DNA of 64,000 bases from contig CM060964.1 in NCBI GenBank assembly GCA_030765045.1, positions 170,776,719 through 170,840,718 of the forward strand. Direction: 5' to 3'. Position 1 is the first letter of the stretch; every line of letters starts with the position of its first letter. Below are positions 11,321-21,997 of the stretch, one piece after another. The notes under the pieces were generated by a model. It saw only the letters and a list, made by a program, of their open reading frames with translations, searched no databases and was not told the DNA's origin. This DNA is from Tenodera sinensis (Eukaryota; Arthropoda; Insecta; Mantodea; Mantidae). The position numbers were made by a program, and so were the translations under genes.

Positions 11321-12456
11321 GTCAAAAAAAAAAAAAAAAAAAAAAAAAGGTTGAATACTTACCCTAGAAAAAGATCTAGTCCTTTAAACTGATCCCATCC
11401 TGTTACAGCAAACATGAAGGCTCCTCTTTGGGTAATTTTTAACATGGGGCCTCAGCCTCTCCCTGATATTTTGGACTGTTTCAAAATCTTGAATAACTGT
11501 AATGCCATTTTTCTTCAGTGTTTTACCAAAAGAAAAGTTCATGCTACTGTTCTATAATCTTCATTTCAACCATAGCAACACTCCAGAACTCGAGCCAAGA
11601 ATTTTGCCTATACAACCCATCATAGATGATTGAAAAGAAAATGTTCTCTAAATTATAATCCAATGCATACTATAGCAATTGAGGAGCGTTTTTTCAAAAC
11701 TCGATAGCTGCACAAAATGCGTTTCTGAGAAAAACGGTTTTTCCTATTTATTGGCAATACTAATTGGTTAGCACAGCAACTGTATTAATCATTCAATTCT
11801 CCTTCCTGATACTGTCTCATTGAATGTGAAAAGAAACAAATAGCATAGTTTAACAGGTGTAAATTTGGGGTTTGAAAAATGCGGAGTTTTTTCAAAAGCA
11901 GATAGATGCTGATAACTTTTCTGCGTGAGCGAGAAATTAAGATATGAAATTTCATTATTTTTGTCATTTATTGTTTTTGTTACTTTTTATTTATGCATTT
12001 ATTATTTTTTCTTTATTTTCACCTCTTTATAATACATAATGTACTATACAACCAACATATTAATGTTTATAAAGATTATTTTATTAGGTATAAACTTGGA
12101 AACTAAGTACTGCTACATTCACAGTAACAATATATTTGGCTTTATTTATATAACATATTGAATACACAAAGAAATTTCAAACAATATGAATAAGTAAGCT
12201 TTCACCTTTATTAGTGCTTGTGCAGTCTGTACATGGTTCTTAGTTCGTTTCTCTTTTCCACATCTGCCTCTGTCTTAGTGTTCATCAGTCCCATTGAGCA
12301 TGTGTCAGAGTGTGGTGTACGGAATGAAAGATTGAAGAAGTTGTAAAATATGTTTTTTTATGAGCAGACTGGTAGATTTCTTAATCTTCTTTCGTTGCAG
12401 AAGTTGGTCCACATTTTTTTGATATTAAGTTCTGGAGGTAATATATTCTAATTGAT

Positions 12457-14014
12457 GACTCATGACTATCAATGTGGAAAAAACAAATTATGAATTATTT
12501 ACACTAAAATACAAACCAGTTAATGTTAGCATAAATTATAATGGTAAACCACTCAAAGCAGTTGATGATGCCAAATACTTAGGCATCACTTTCGACAGAA
12601 AGCTAAGTTGGAAAAAACATATAACAAACATCTCAGAAAAGGTTGAAAAGAAATTGCAAATCCTGAAAAGGTTAGCTGGTGCTAAATGGGGCTGCTCAAG
12701 GAGAGTCCTTAACACAACATACAAAATGTATATTAAACCAAACCTCTTGTACTGTTCTGAAGCTTTAATAACAGCAGCAAATGCTAACATCAATAAACTT
12801 GAACAAATACAAAATCAGGCTCTTCGCCTAATCACTGGAGCAGTTAAATCCACACCTATTGATGCCATGCTTGCCTTAACACGGACCCCATCAATAACAA
12901 CAAAAATAGAAGAACAAGCATTGCTCCAACACGAGAAAATGTTACGACTGCCAAACTCTAAATGGACAGAAGAGAACCTCCCCCATTCAATCCTTAAAAC
13001 TCATAGTAGTTTCCTAGAAAAGGTAACACAGATTAAATCCAAATTGAACATTCCTAACACCAGAGAAAATCTACTTATAAGAGAAAATCCATTGGAATTA
13101 TTGCAACCTACCTTCAATTTGGAATTAATAGAGGAAATAAGTAAATCAGACACACCAAAAGAAATACAAAAACTTCTAGCTCTGGAAACAATCAATACTA
13201 GGTATCCCACAGAAGAATGGCTGCACATATATACTGATGGATCCTCGAAGGAAAACCTTACTGGAGCTGGAGTTACGTGTTCACATTTTTCCTTTTATCA
13301 TTCTGTTGGCAGAGACACAACAAATTATGATGGAGAAATAGAGGCTATATACATTGCTCTCCGACAATTATTAAATCTTCCCTTAAATAAATTTAACAAG
13401 GCAGTAATTCTTTCAGATTCTAAAGCTGCAATTCAGGGAATATGTTCAAATACTACAAAGAAGTCAACAAAAATTAGAGAATGCTACAAAATGTTAACAC
13501 AACTCCAAAAAGTTAATAAGACTGTTCATCTCCAATGGATTCCAGCACACTGTGGAGTCATGGGGAACGAAGCTGCAGACTCACTTGCAAAGAAAGGCAC
13601 AACAATTAAACAAAAGTCTAAATTCAATTTCTCATATTCCTCAATAAAACGCTTGATCATAAAAAATTTTTGTCATTCATATCTACAAGAAATAGAAACA
13701 AATGCCAAAGATAAAAAATGGATTACACTACTTTCCAATCCAGATATAATCCCCCAGAGACCAAGGAAAACAGCTGTTGCAGCCTTCCGACTATTGACAA
13801 ATCATGACTGCTTAGCAAGTCATCTCTACAGAATAGGTATCTCAGCCTCACCAATATGTGTCCTGTGTAACGATCCAGCAGAAATGAATGAAGAACACTT
13901 GAAGACCTGTGAAGCATTAAGATCAGAAGAAACTACAGTTCAAAAGTATTGGAAAGCACGAATGCTACTGACTTCATTGCTAGATGCAAGGCACTAGAAA
14001 ACAACAACAACAAC
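12457..14014 (+). mobile_element. 5'-truncated I/jockey-like LINE with 29-bp target duplication
   Basis: The 29-bp duplication beginning agttctggaggtaatatatt occupies 12428-12456 and 14015-14043. The insert ends in a short (aac)n tail after the stop codon, as expected for target-primed reverse transcription. The copy begins inside the reverse-transcriptase domain. It belongs to the same family as the minus-strand LINE at 24358-28400. Confidence 0.95.
12462..13997 (+). CDS. LINE ORF2 C-terminal half: RT end plus RNase H
   Basis: The 511-codon frame is open to its natural stop. It starts at LMTINVEKTN, the post-catalytic RT block (normally after F/YADD), and then has DDAKYLGITFDRKLSWKKHI. The RNase H domain follows: IYTDGSSKENLTGAGVTCS (first Asp), TTNYDGEIEAIYIAL (Glu), AVILSDSKAAIQ (Asp) and WIPAHCGVMGNEAADSLAKK (His and last Asp). 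The C-terminus has a Cys/His cluster (CVLCNDPAEMNEEHLKTC). The upstream endonuclease and RT palm are missing through 5' truncation, so it cannot be an autonomous element. The absence of stops suggests a fairly recent insertion. Confidence 0.9.
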   Translation: MTINVEKTNYELFTLKYKPVNVSINYNGKPLKAVDDAKYLGITFDRKLSWKKHITNISEKVEKKLQILKRLAGAKWGCSRRVLNTTYKMYIKPNLLYCSEALITAANANINKLEQIQNQALRLITGAVKSTPIDAMLALTRTPSITTKIEEQALLQHEKMLRLPNSKWTEENLPHSILKTHSSFLEKVTQIKSKLNIPNTRENLLIRENPLELLQPTFNLELIEEISKSDTPKEIQKLLALETINTRYPTEEWLHIYTDGSSKENLTGAGVTCSHFSFYHSVGRDTTNYDGEIEAIYIALRQLLNLPLNKFNKAVILSDSKAAIQGICSNTTKKSTKIRECYKMLTQLQKVNKTVHLQWIPAHCGVMGNEAADSLAKKGTTIKQKSKFNFSYSSIKRLIIKNFCHSYLQEIETNAKDKKWITLLSNPDIIPQRPRKTAVAAFRLLTNHDCLASHLYRIGISASPICVLCNDPAEMNEEHLKTCEALRSEETTVQKYWKARMLLTSLLDARH

Positions 14015-14445
14015 AGTTCTGGAGGTAATATATTCTAATTGATTTTGCTCTTCCATAGTGGCTTTCTCTACATCTGTACTTCTTAATGTCTTGCTTTATA
14101 GCAGCAGTAATGCCCTTCTGTAATATTCCTGTTCTGTCACCTCCTCTGGTTTCCTTTGGTGCATTCCCAGATAAGTGAAATTTTCTAGCCAGGAGAGATA
14201 ATCTAACTTTTGACACCCCTGTGATTCCTTGGAAGCTTTAGTTTTAGGATTTCGTGGAGTGCACTTGAGACCACGTGAACATTTAATTGCTGGAGTATAA
14301 ACTTTCCTTGACTTGCATTTTGATTTCCTTTCCTTGTTTTTGCAATTCCTACCTCCAGCGCATTCTACGACTGGTACAGTATCACAATCTGAGCTCCTGT
14401 CCATTGTGCATAGTACAGTGCAGTGTCTCAACTAAGAATAAAAAT

Positions 14446-14700
14446 GCCATGTAAGTATAACAAAGCTTGTAGAAGCACCTGCCTGCTGTGCAAGGGGTCC
14501 TGGATTCGATTCCCGGCAGGGAAGTAGGAATTTTTCTCCAGTTCAAATTATTCTTCATCCTTCCCTGAGTCTGGAAGTATGAATGAAAGTGTGAATTTAA
14601 CGTATAAAGACAGAACAACCCACTGTTAAATGAGTAACAACATTGCCAATAGGCAAGGTCGCCGATATGACCTCTGCAGTTAAAGGCGGGATATAAATGG
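14446..14700 (+). mobile_element. tRNA-derived SINE (family D)
   Basis: The head contains agcacctgcctgctgtgc and the B-box ggattcgattcccggcaggg. The body (aatttttctccagttcaa, then gtcgccgatatgacctctgc and taaaggcgggatataaat) does not match families A-C. It lies in the transposon at 11675-15115. I could not define the target duplication. Confidence 0.65.
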
Positions 14701-15357
14701 AACAAAAAGCTTGCAGAAATGAATGTGAAATCCAAGCGCACAACCTGAGTTCGCAGTTATTTCCAACGATGCAGCAGTGTACAAAGCTTTCAGAAATTAT
14801 TGAGAATTCCAAGAATCGCAACAATGAGATGGCAGTCAATGCCCACATGCGTTTCATAGAATTGAGGTTGCTACACTTTGGATTATAAAATCATAAAATT
14901 GCATCTATCAACCTTTGCTTTAACTGAGCAAGTGCATCTATCGAGTTTTGAAAAAACTGTTAATATTCCCTACCTTCTACACAGGACACGAATCAAATTT
15001 TGCAAAATCTGGTTTCACAGAATGATGCAGAAGGTGAAAATTATGCCGATACTATATATAACTCAGTTTCGTAAAATTTTGCATCTATCGAGTTTCGAAA
15101 AAACGCTCAATTGCTGAAAGCACTATTAATTTCAAGGATTGTTTTTCTTCAAATGCTATAATGCAATGAAATGTATGAAATTTGGGAAAAAAAGTATTTG
15201 TTGTTGTCAACAGTGCTATTGGCTATATTTGTAATTTCAAACACTATTTCAGGTTCAACATAGTTATCTGATAATTCATCTCTTTCTAAAATAACATTTG
15301 TTGTGAAAGGCTTGAGTTCTTCACTTGTCAACGAGGGATCCAACCCCATCTGGATAT

Positions 15358-15534
15358 ATTTGCATGAATAAATATTATACCTCTCCTCAGCTTGCAGATC
15401 TACTTGAAATTAATTTTACAACTGGCAGTGTCCTACTATCTGGAATAAATATGCCATCACAGATAAAGGGTGACATGCTGTCTTTCAGTAGGGATAATAT
15501 ACAGGATGGAAGGGAAGTAATTACATTAATTTAA
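15358..15534 (+). pseudogene. piggyBac transposase fragment
   Basis: The frame MNKYYTSPQLADLLEINFTT, then SVLLSGINMPSQIK, corresponds to the piggyBac block normally reading DNYYTSP-L---L, then T-G-V--NR---P. The catalytic Asp before NYYTSP is changed (MNKYYTSP). No other part of the gene is adjacent. Confidence 0.65.
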
Positions 15535-15784
15535 ACCAGTGATAGATCTCAGTATTTGGAGCACATTTTGTATCTTATGTTTTTGTCTCTGATTATTTCC
15601 TACGGAGATATTTTAGTTTTGTTGAAAACAAGCTGGCAACACTGCAGGTTGTGTGGATGTCACTTTCACTAGGTCAGTATATAAACAAACACACTTCACT
15701 ACTGCTACCACACATCTTGTGAGCATAAACAAATACCATGTCGTGTCCTTCCATGTTTACCGTGCGAGTGTACGCTAATCAGAA

Positions 15785-15880
15785 CTGTTAGCTCTCAAAA
15801 CATTACACCACTCTGCAAGCGACTGACCTGTTTATATCCAGAAGCGGGTTCAATTCCCTGATCAACCTTAACACAACATT
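15785..15880 (+). repeat. Weak tRNA-like fragment
   Basis: gcgggttcaattccctgatc is a good B box, with a possible A-box-like stretch about 45 bases upstream. Probably a fragment of a tRNA-derived SINE. Confidence 0.35.
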
Positions 15881-16979
15881 GCCGAGTTACTTCACGTCTG
15901 GAAAAGCTATTTGGAATATTCCTTTAATTCTTCTAAGTGATTAAATATCCTGTGTGATGTCCCATAATTACTACCAGACTTATATCAGAAATAAGATACT
16001 CTATGCATCTTATAAATAACAAACTATTAGCTTTGTGCATTCTTGTGGAATTATGCATCCAATTTGGAACAAAGACATTTATTTTTTCAAAATCAGCTGA
16101 TCAAAGAACAAAATGCCATTAACTTTTTTTGTTTGTAACGGTTCTATGAAGTACATATTAGAAGGTACTTCACCTGGTATTAGCATTGACTTGGAGGGAT
16201 AAGCGAACTGTGTTCATGCTTTCCACATATCACAGTGGCACAGTAAAACAGATATGTCATACACAGCTGCAAGAATTCCAAATACTGCAGATTTTTTTAA
16301 ACTCAGTATAATTCTGGATTGCATCAACCTCATGGGTTACCATGGACCGAAGTGATCATCTGGTTTTCAGTTACCGGTTCCTGAGAACATCCAGGAAGTG
16401 GGCTGTAAAGTCTTCCTTTGGAGTCTTGAGGTTTTGGTTATAAATACATATATTTTGTACTACATAGTACAACAACAAAATTTCAAAGTTCCTGTGTCAC
16501 AAAAAGTTTCGTCAGTCTTGTAGAATCCTTAATTGAGAGAAAGATTAAAAAAGATGGAGCTTCACTATCCAACAGAAGCCGTGGCAGACCATTTTATGGG
16601 CCACTAAAACAATCTCTATGAAAAACAGCATTTTATGGACCGTGCTGAAAAGGGTAATGGAAGATGTTGCGTATGTCCGGGAGAGAATATCAGAAAAGAA
16701 ACATCCTACTATAGTGAAACGTATACCAACAAACCATATCTCAATCCAGAGAACACAGAACAAAAGCCAAACATTTTTTTTTTTTTTTTCATGAAATCAA
16801 TGAAATGTATGTTTTAGTGCTGAAGTCAATGGTGCAAACAAGTTTTTTTTTCTGGAACTGTCAGTTTAAAAAATAAAGTATGTTTTCTGATTTAGAACTG
16901 GTTGTAAATCCTCTGATTACCGTTATGGTGGTGACAGAGTAAACAAGACCTAACAGTGATAATTTTAGGCACTTCGTAC

Positions 16980-17460
16980 AATTGGCGTCAATAGAAATGT
17001 GGAGGAGTGTATATTTTGCATGTGGACATTCAATGTTAAGGTATGGTATTTTAATTTGGGGAAATTCACCACCTTGTAAAAAATTATTTATTATGCAAAA
17101 ACAAATATTAAGAATTATTACAAAAATGCAACAAAGATCTTCCTGTAAACCCATTTTCAAACAGTATCAAATTCTTCCGTTATGTTGTATATATATATAT
17201 AAACGGACCACTGATATTTATCAAACAAAATGTAGCAGAAAACAGAAACCTTACTCTCATCAACTCAGATATACATGGTTATAATACAAGGCAAAATAGC
17301 AACCTGCACATAACTAGAACTAGTACAACAACTTTTCAAAAAAATATGATTCATATGGGTGTAACACTTTATAATAAATTGCCAAATTGTATTAAGTCAA
17401 TAAAAAAATCCAAGAGTATTCAAATCAGAAATAAAAAAATACTTGCTTGATCACAGTTTT
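16980..17460 (+). pseudogene. CR1/jockey-like LINE RT C-terminal remnant
   Basis: The + frame reads VYFACGHSMLRYGILIWGNS, then KKLFIMQKQILRIITKMQQR and SCKPIFKQYQILPL. This is the RT thumb of CR1/jockey-like LINEs (Y--HS-L-YGI--WGNS, then QK---RII, SCK-LF----IL-L). Frameshifts follow; later pieces (FQKNMIHMGVTLYNKLPN, about 17330-17390) continue the same protein. The 3'-UTR may be related to the repeats at 19655-19885. Confidence 0.75.
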
Positions 17461-17742
17461 TATACTATTGAAGAGTATCTAGCTTATTCACACTGAAGTT
17501 CAAATCAAACAAAATACAGCTAATTTTACCTTACTATGACTAATTTTACATAAATAATAATTTTATTTCAGTTATAATTGCTTTAAAAAACAAAAGTTAA
17601 ACTTGAATATTATAAATAAAATTTCACCTTAGAGATGTCTCAAAATGAACAGATTAATAAAAAGGGACCAAATGCAAGAAAAAAGGAAACTAACATATGT
17701 ACAAGAAGAATAAAGACATTCTTTAACATTTATTATTAGGGT

Positions 17743-18105
17743 ACCAGCGGTGTACAAAAATCTATAGCTAATCTACCATTTTATGCAGCTAAAAGATTTG
17801 TCAACTCTGAATTCAAAAAAATTATTGCAAAATATTACTATGAAAAATAAAAGAATAAAAGATGGGAACTACCAAACATTCAAACAGTAATTCATTAACA
17901 GGACATGATTGTCTGGCAAAACATTTAAACAGAATTGGGATATATTCTTCACCACTCTGTCCTCTATGTGATCTGCAAGAGGAAATGGATCGAGACCACC
18001 TTCAAATATGCCCGGCCACTTCTAGTGCCCCATCCATCAGTGAAAAACATTGGAGAGCAAGAGGATTAATGACTTCATTGTCAGAAATCCAGCATTAGCT
18101 AAAGC
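17743..18105 (+). pseudogene. Truncated copy of the 24358-28400 LINE
   Basis: This is nearly identical to the 3' end of the minus-strand LINE: SLPFYAAKR-like, NSEFKKIIAKYYYE, then GHDCLAKHLNRIGIYSSPLC and CDLQEEMDRDHLQICPATSS. There is a TAA after YYYEK. About 37 bases are missing near 17890 where the other copy has the VIPEYPRKTAVATFR block. It ends at the same stop codon (SEIQH) at 18098. Confidence 0.85.
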
Positions 18106-18118
18106 GTGTTCCACCCTT

Positions 18119-18968
18119 AGAAGACAGTACACGTTAAATGGAGCGCAGTGTTGCAACATGTACTAGTTGAGAATCTTTCTCCGCACGCGACTCCGAGGTG
18201 GCCGGTGTCCTGTACTTAGTCCTTCAATAGCTGCTTGACGAGATGGGCACTTTTAACTTTGGTATCCCTGCACGCCTTTGTCACTGTATGACCTAAATTT
18301 ACAAATGACTCGTCTGTATAAACAATTGATTTCCCCTGGTGCCTAAACCTTTTTACGTCTTTTAGATATTTATGTCGCCATCTGATGGTATCGTCTCTTT
18401 CTATTAGTATGCACTTGCTACCGCTTCTTTCATATTCGAACCCCAAATCATGCAAGAACCGACTAAGAGTGGCCCTTGAGAAATTTGGTAGGGTCTCGTC
18501 ACTGTTGACCCGTGACAAAAGTATATTCAGCGTGGGTGGAATATTTGCAAACTGTAAATAATGAACAATTTGCCGCACTCCACTTTGCACTATTCAATCA
18601 TATTTCGTTAACCTAGCGTTTTGTGTATTCCCGCCCTTTTTGCTTTCTTTTTCGATGGTGTTCTTAGAGGTCCTTTCATTAGTTCCTTTTTAGTCCTACA
18701 CACTACTGCTTCTGAACACCCAATAGCCTTAGCTGTTTCTTTTACTGCCTCACTTACACGCATTTTGCTTCAAGAATAATCTAACACATTCATAATTATT
18801 TGGCGTTCCTTACTTCTTAATTTACCAACATATCGTCTCTTTCTAGCTTCCCCCTCCATAAGTACAAATATTTACAAAAATATTAAACAAATAACGCAAT
18901 AACAGCTCACAGTTACACACACGGCTTCTTTCGAACTAATGCTAGTGCTGCTCCTTATACTATCTTCT
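18119..18968 (-). mobile_element. IS630-like transposon, deleted
   Basis: The putative ends agaagacagtaca (18119) and the inverse of tatactatcttct (ending 18968) share AGAAGAYAGTAYA. The interval holds a minus-strand transposase remnant. The ends are short and the target site is unclear, so the boundary call is tentative. Confidence 0.5.
18216..18859 (-). pseudogene. IS630-like transposase remnant (HTH and first Asp)
   Basis: From an ATG at 18859 the frame gives MEGEARKRRYVGKLRSKERQ, then AVKETAKAIGCSEAVVCRTK, a helix-turn-helix with an in-frame stop near 18770. After a gap the frame continues YLQFANIPPTLNILLSRV, LSRFLHDLGFEYERSGSKCI and IVYTDESFVN, where YTDE is the first catalytic Asp of IS630/Tc1 transposases. 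The second Asp and the Glu are missing. Interrupted at 18600 and 18770. Confidence 0.7.
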
Positions 18969-19654
18969 GTGTCAGGCCTGGCGCGAGAATATGCTGAATA
19001 GATGAATACCTTTTGTTTGCCTTACTGGATAAAAGGAAGAGGTTACTGCCTTTTGGTTTATTTTAAAAACTTTCTCCAACCTTCCTCAACATTTATTCTC
19101 GCTGGTTCCCTGATGTAAACTCAATAACAAAAAAGTTTCACACTACGTAACTTTTGCAGTGCACAGATATAAAATTTTCCGAAAACATTTAATTTAAAAA
19201 ATTATAACACTTAACTGGGTGAACGTAGAGAACTCAAAGTAGGCAGGTAGTAGCACTATGGTTTACTTTACCTAAAAAAAAAATATAGATGCATTCTAGC
19301 AGTTTGTTAGTTAGTGCGTGATGAGTATAGAAACAGCACATATCGGACTTCTATTGAAAAAAACGTTTTTTGAAGAAATATGGGCCTATAGAAATGTATA
19401 ATAACTCTAAAAAGGATATAACCTGATAGAGAAAAAAAATCTGCATAGGATAATGTGTTTAAACCTGAAATTTATAACAAATGAATATTTATACCATGCT
19501 ATTGGGAATCTGGCAACAGCGCGAGGTAGAAAAGGACGCAGCTAATGGCAACTTGTATGCGCTAGATAGAGACAGAGATGTCCCATTTAACTCCATACTG
19601 TCATCTAAGAGTGGAACGCTATATAACAAGATAAACCTATATGTTAATTTATAC

Positions 19655-19885
19655 TTTGTATGTTATATGTGATTTTATTTTGTATGCCTTCAAAATGACG
19701 GGTTCTATGACATAGTGCAATACACACTATATGATTATACTATGACTAATTTTACATAAACGTATGTTATTTTATATTTTGTATGTTACATGTGATTTTA
19801 TTTTGTATGCCTTCAAAATGACAGGTCCTATGACATAGTGCAATGCACACTGTATAATTATAAAGGATGAATAAACTGAACTAAA
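19655..19885 (+). repeat. Tandem duplication, ~123-bp unit, LINE 3'-UTR-like
   Basis: tatgtgattttattttgtat, then gccttcaaaatgac and catagtgcaatacacact occur at about 19664-19735 and again, slightly diverged, at about 19787-19858. The right unit ends aaaggatgaataaactgaac with a poly-adenylation-like aataaa, as in CR1/jockey-like 3' ends. The link actatgactaattttacata also occurs at about 17534. Confidence 0.7.
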
Positions 19886-20949
19886 TTACATTTTTTTTTT
19901 AATGTACTATATGAGTCATTCCACGTCAAATCGAACAAAATAAGACAAAAAATGACCTTGATCTCTCAGATTTTCTTGAAATTTTTTTGGTGTTTTGGAA
20001 CAAAATATATTTGACCCGTGTTTCTTCGTTTTATAAAAAAAAATTATTTTGGCAGATATTAATTTTTGAAATGTCCCAAAAATTGCACGCCCCTCACTCT
20101 TCGATCAATCATACCTCCGATAGTAATGAAGCAAATTACTTGATCTTCGGCTCAAATTAAAGATAAATCGCAGTATTTCGTGAGGTATTTATTAGAAAAT
20201 TTTATTAATTATTATTAATATTATATTTTATACAATTAAAGTTTTACAGTTAGATAATAAAATAAACTCGACCATTTAAAAATCTGGAAAAAAAAAAAAT
20301 AAAAATACAATGAAGTTTATTCAATATCCTCAGAAAAAATCAGAATGGAGTCTCTAATAGTTCAGTTGTAATTAACTTTGCAAATCAGTGCAGTGGACTA
20401 GTGTGGCAGCGGTGACGGCTACCGTAACCTCACATAATTGCCACCTTTCATTACGGCAACTGTTCACTGTTTGAGGTTCCATGAATGTTACAACAGTACA
20501 GTAAGGAGAACAGTGCTAGCTGTCACTATTATATGTACACTTAGCATCTTCAAAATGTTTTTAAAATATGCATTTTAAACTAATGTTTCCATATGACACA
20601 CAGCTTTACCTCCTTCGAAAGAAAATTGTTACACTAAAGCTTCAGTTTTTGACAAAGGAATGAAGCAGTGTAATTTTAAAGCACAGCTGGACCCATTGTT
20701 CTGGGCCCCTGACCTTGACTGGAAGTCCTGCTGGCGAATCCATAGCTTTTGTCTGTTTCATCAGCTCATATTGTATAATTCTGTGAATGAAACCATGCAC
20801 ATGGGGAGGAAGGGGGAAGGTGATGTCTGCATGATCTGAGACAGTCTTGCTAATTCACAGATGCTTTTTAGTGCAGCGTGCAGTTGAAGACATTGATCTT
20901 TGCGATAAAGAATGAATTTGTGAGACATTGATCATAGCGTAAATCAATT

Positions 20950-21190
20950 ATGCCACCTGTACATTCTAAATTAGGGACCAAAACATTACACAGTCAGAGT
21001 AGAGAAATTATTTCAAATGTATGGACGTATATGAAGGAAGAAGCTAAAAGCAAAGAACTGCTTACATCAGAAGATTTTTTCAAAAAAATTCAAAAGTTCA
21101 AAAGCGCATATCAGATGCCACAGGAGTATCAGAAAGAAGGTGCATTGTGGAGACATTTTTCTGCATGGACTGTACTGCCTTAGTAAGAAG
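20950..21190 (+). pseudogene. IS630-like transposase N-terminal remnant
   Basis: MPPVHSKLGTKTLHSQSREI, then ISNVWTYMKEEAKSKELLTS, shares HSQ-R-I---V---K with the Sailor-like transposase at 35001 (VLHSQARNIIFKVYSFFKEL). A frameshift near 21105 separates the next block (KRISDATGVSER), an HTH helix. The catalytic part is absent from both copies of this family in the window. Confidence 0.65.
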
Positions 21191-21745
21191 AAGTTATCTG
21201 ACTAGCATAGCTGACACGGCAATTCGCATGCTGTCTGCAGTCACCTGGCTTTTTACTCACTTTCAAGGCGAATCCAGCTGTACAAACGGATCGCTACTTC
21301 ATGTCATCCGTGAGCGCTTGCAGGCCTCCAGAAAAAAAATTGTAGCAAATGCACTAATGCAAGCTCCATAGTTTTCAACATCTTATTTTATAGATAAAAT
21401 GTCATGGAATACGTGTGTATTTTTTTTAGATTTTTAACACATCGATTTAAATTCTATTTTTGGTTTTACAAAATATACAATCAAAAAAACAGTCCAAAAT
21501 TTATGTGTAATAATGCTTGATCAAAAGTTGTTAAAAGTGTTATATTTAACCTATCCAGTGCACCAAACCCCAACTCTCAACTCTATATGGCCTTAGAGTA
21601 ACAAAAGATTTTATATTACGGTGCACGCAGAAATTGCTTAATATCTAATAGCCATAACTAAGCAAGTAATTTAAAAATGCGGAAATTAAAGAATACAGGT
21701 CTCCTTATTTGATGTCTGTTATAAACAAATTTTGAACCTACTACG

Positions 21746-21997
21746 GTGGCGGCGCCGTGGCCGAGCGGTTAGCGTGCTCGCCTACCACCTAGGTGGCCCG
21801 GGTTCGATCCCAGGGAACCGCATGTGGTATTCGTGGTGGACGAAGTGGCATCAGGGCGGGTTTTCTCTGGGTGCTCCGGTTTCCCCCGCCATCTCATTCC
21901 ACCGGTGCTCCATCTTCATTCCATGTGTCATCAGTGTCACCGCCTGTGGTGCCGTAGTAGCAAAAGCGGGCGTTAAACACTAAAACAACAACAACAA
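21746..21997 (+). mobile_element. tRNA-derived SINE (family A), with target duplication
   Basis: The tRNA-like head gccgtggccgagcggttagc and B box gggttcgatccc lead into a fixed body (gtggtattcgtggtggac, tttcccccgccatctcattc) and end in an acaacaacaa tail. The 13-bp duplication tgaacctactacg lies at 21733-21745 and 21998-22010. The related copy at 59989-61920 has the unoccupied site (gaacctcctacg, at 61863). Confidence 0.95.

Larger units (their letters stand above)
12210..14431 (-). pseudogene. Transposon-borne gene of an unnamed family, split by a LINE
   Basis: On the minus strand, starting near 14431, a Cys/Lys-rich region (ECAGGRNCKNKERKSKCKSR) is followed by YLSWLENFTYLGMHQRKPEE. After a frameshift come AIKQDIKKYRCRESHYGRAK and IRIYYLQN. 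The LINE (12457-14014) interrupts here. The gene resumes at 12427 with KKMWTNFCNERRLRNLPVCS (one frame change), NLSFRTPHSDTCSMGLMN and TEADVEKRNELRTMYRLHKH. I recognise the CRESHY...NLSF...SDTC order from multicopy, unannotated arthropod proteins but know no function. No DDE triad was identified. Two or more frameshifts and stops make it non-functional. Confidence 0.6.
11675..15115 (-). mobile_element. Unclassified DNA transposon with terminal and subterminal repeats
   Basis: The left end (11675-11729: agcaattgaggagcgttttt, caaaactcgatagctgcac) is the inverse of 15062-15115 (tgcatctatcgagtttcg, aaaaacgctcaattgct). Each end has a second, weaker inner copy: 11879-11915 (gagttttttcaaaagcagat) on the left and about 14925-14965 (tgcatctatcgagttttg) on the right. 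It carries a minus-strand gene remnant split by a LINE, and a SINE. The target duplication is not clear. I cannot assign a superfamily. Confidence 0.7.

Noticed and set aside
21746..21820. A tRNA gene
   Set aside because: Head of a SINE: the same head is followed by the same body in three copies, has flanking target duplications, and does not fold into a convincing clover-leaf.
21732..21983. ORF with MWYSWW-type protein (also 26962-27156)
   Set aside because: Translation of the family A SINE in two orientations; the same words recur because the SINE recurs.
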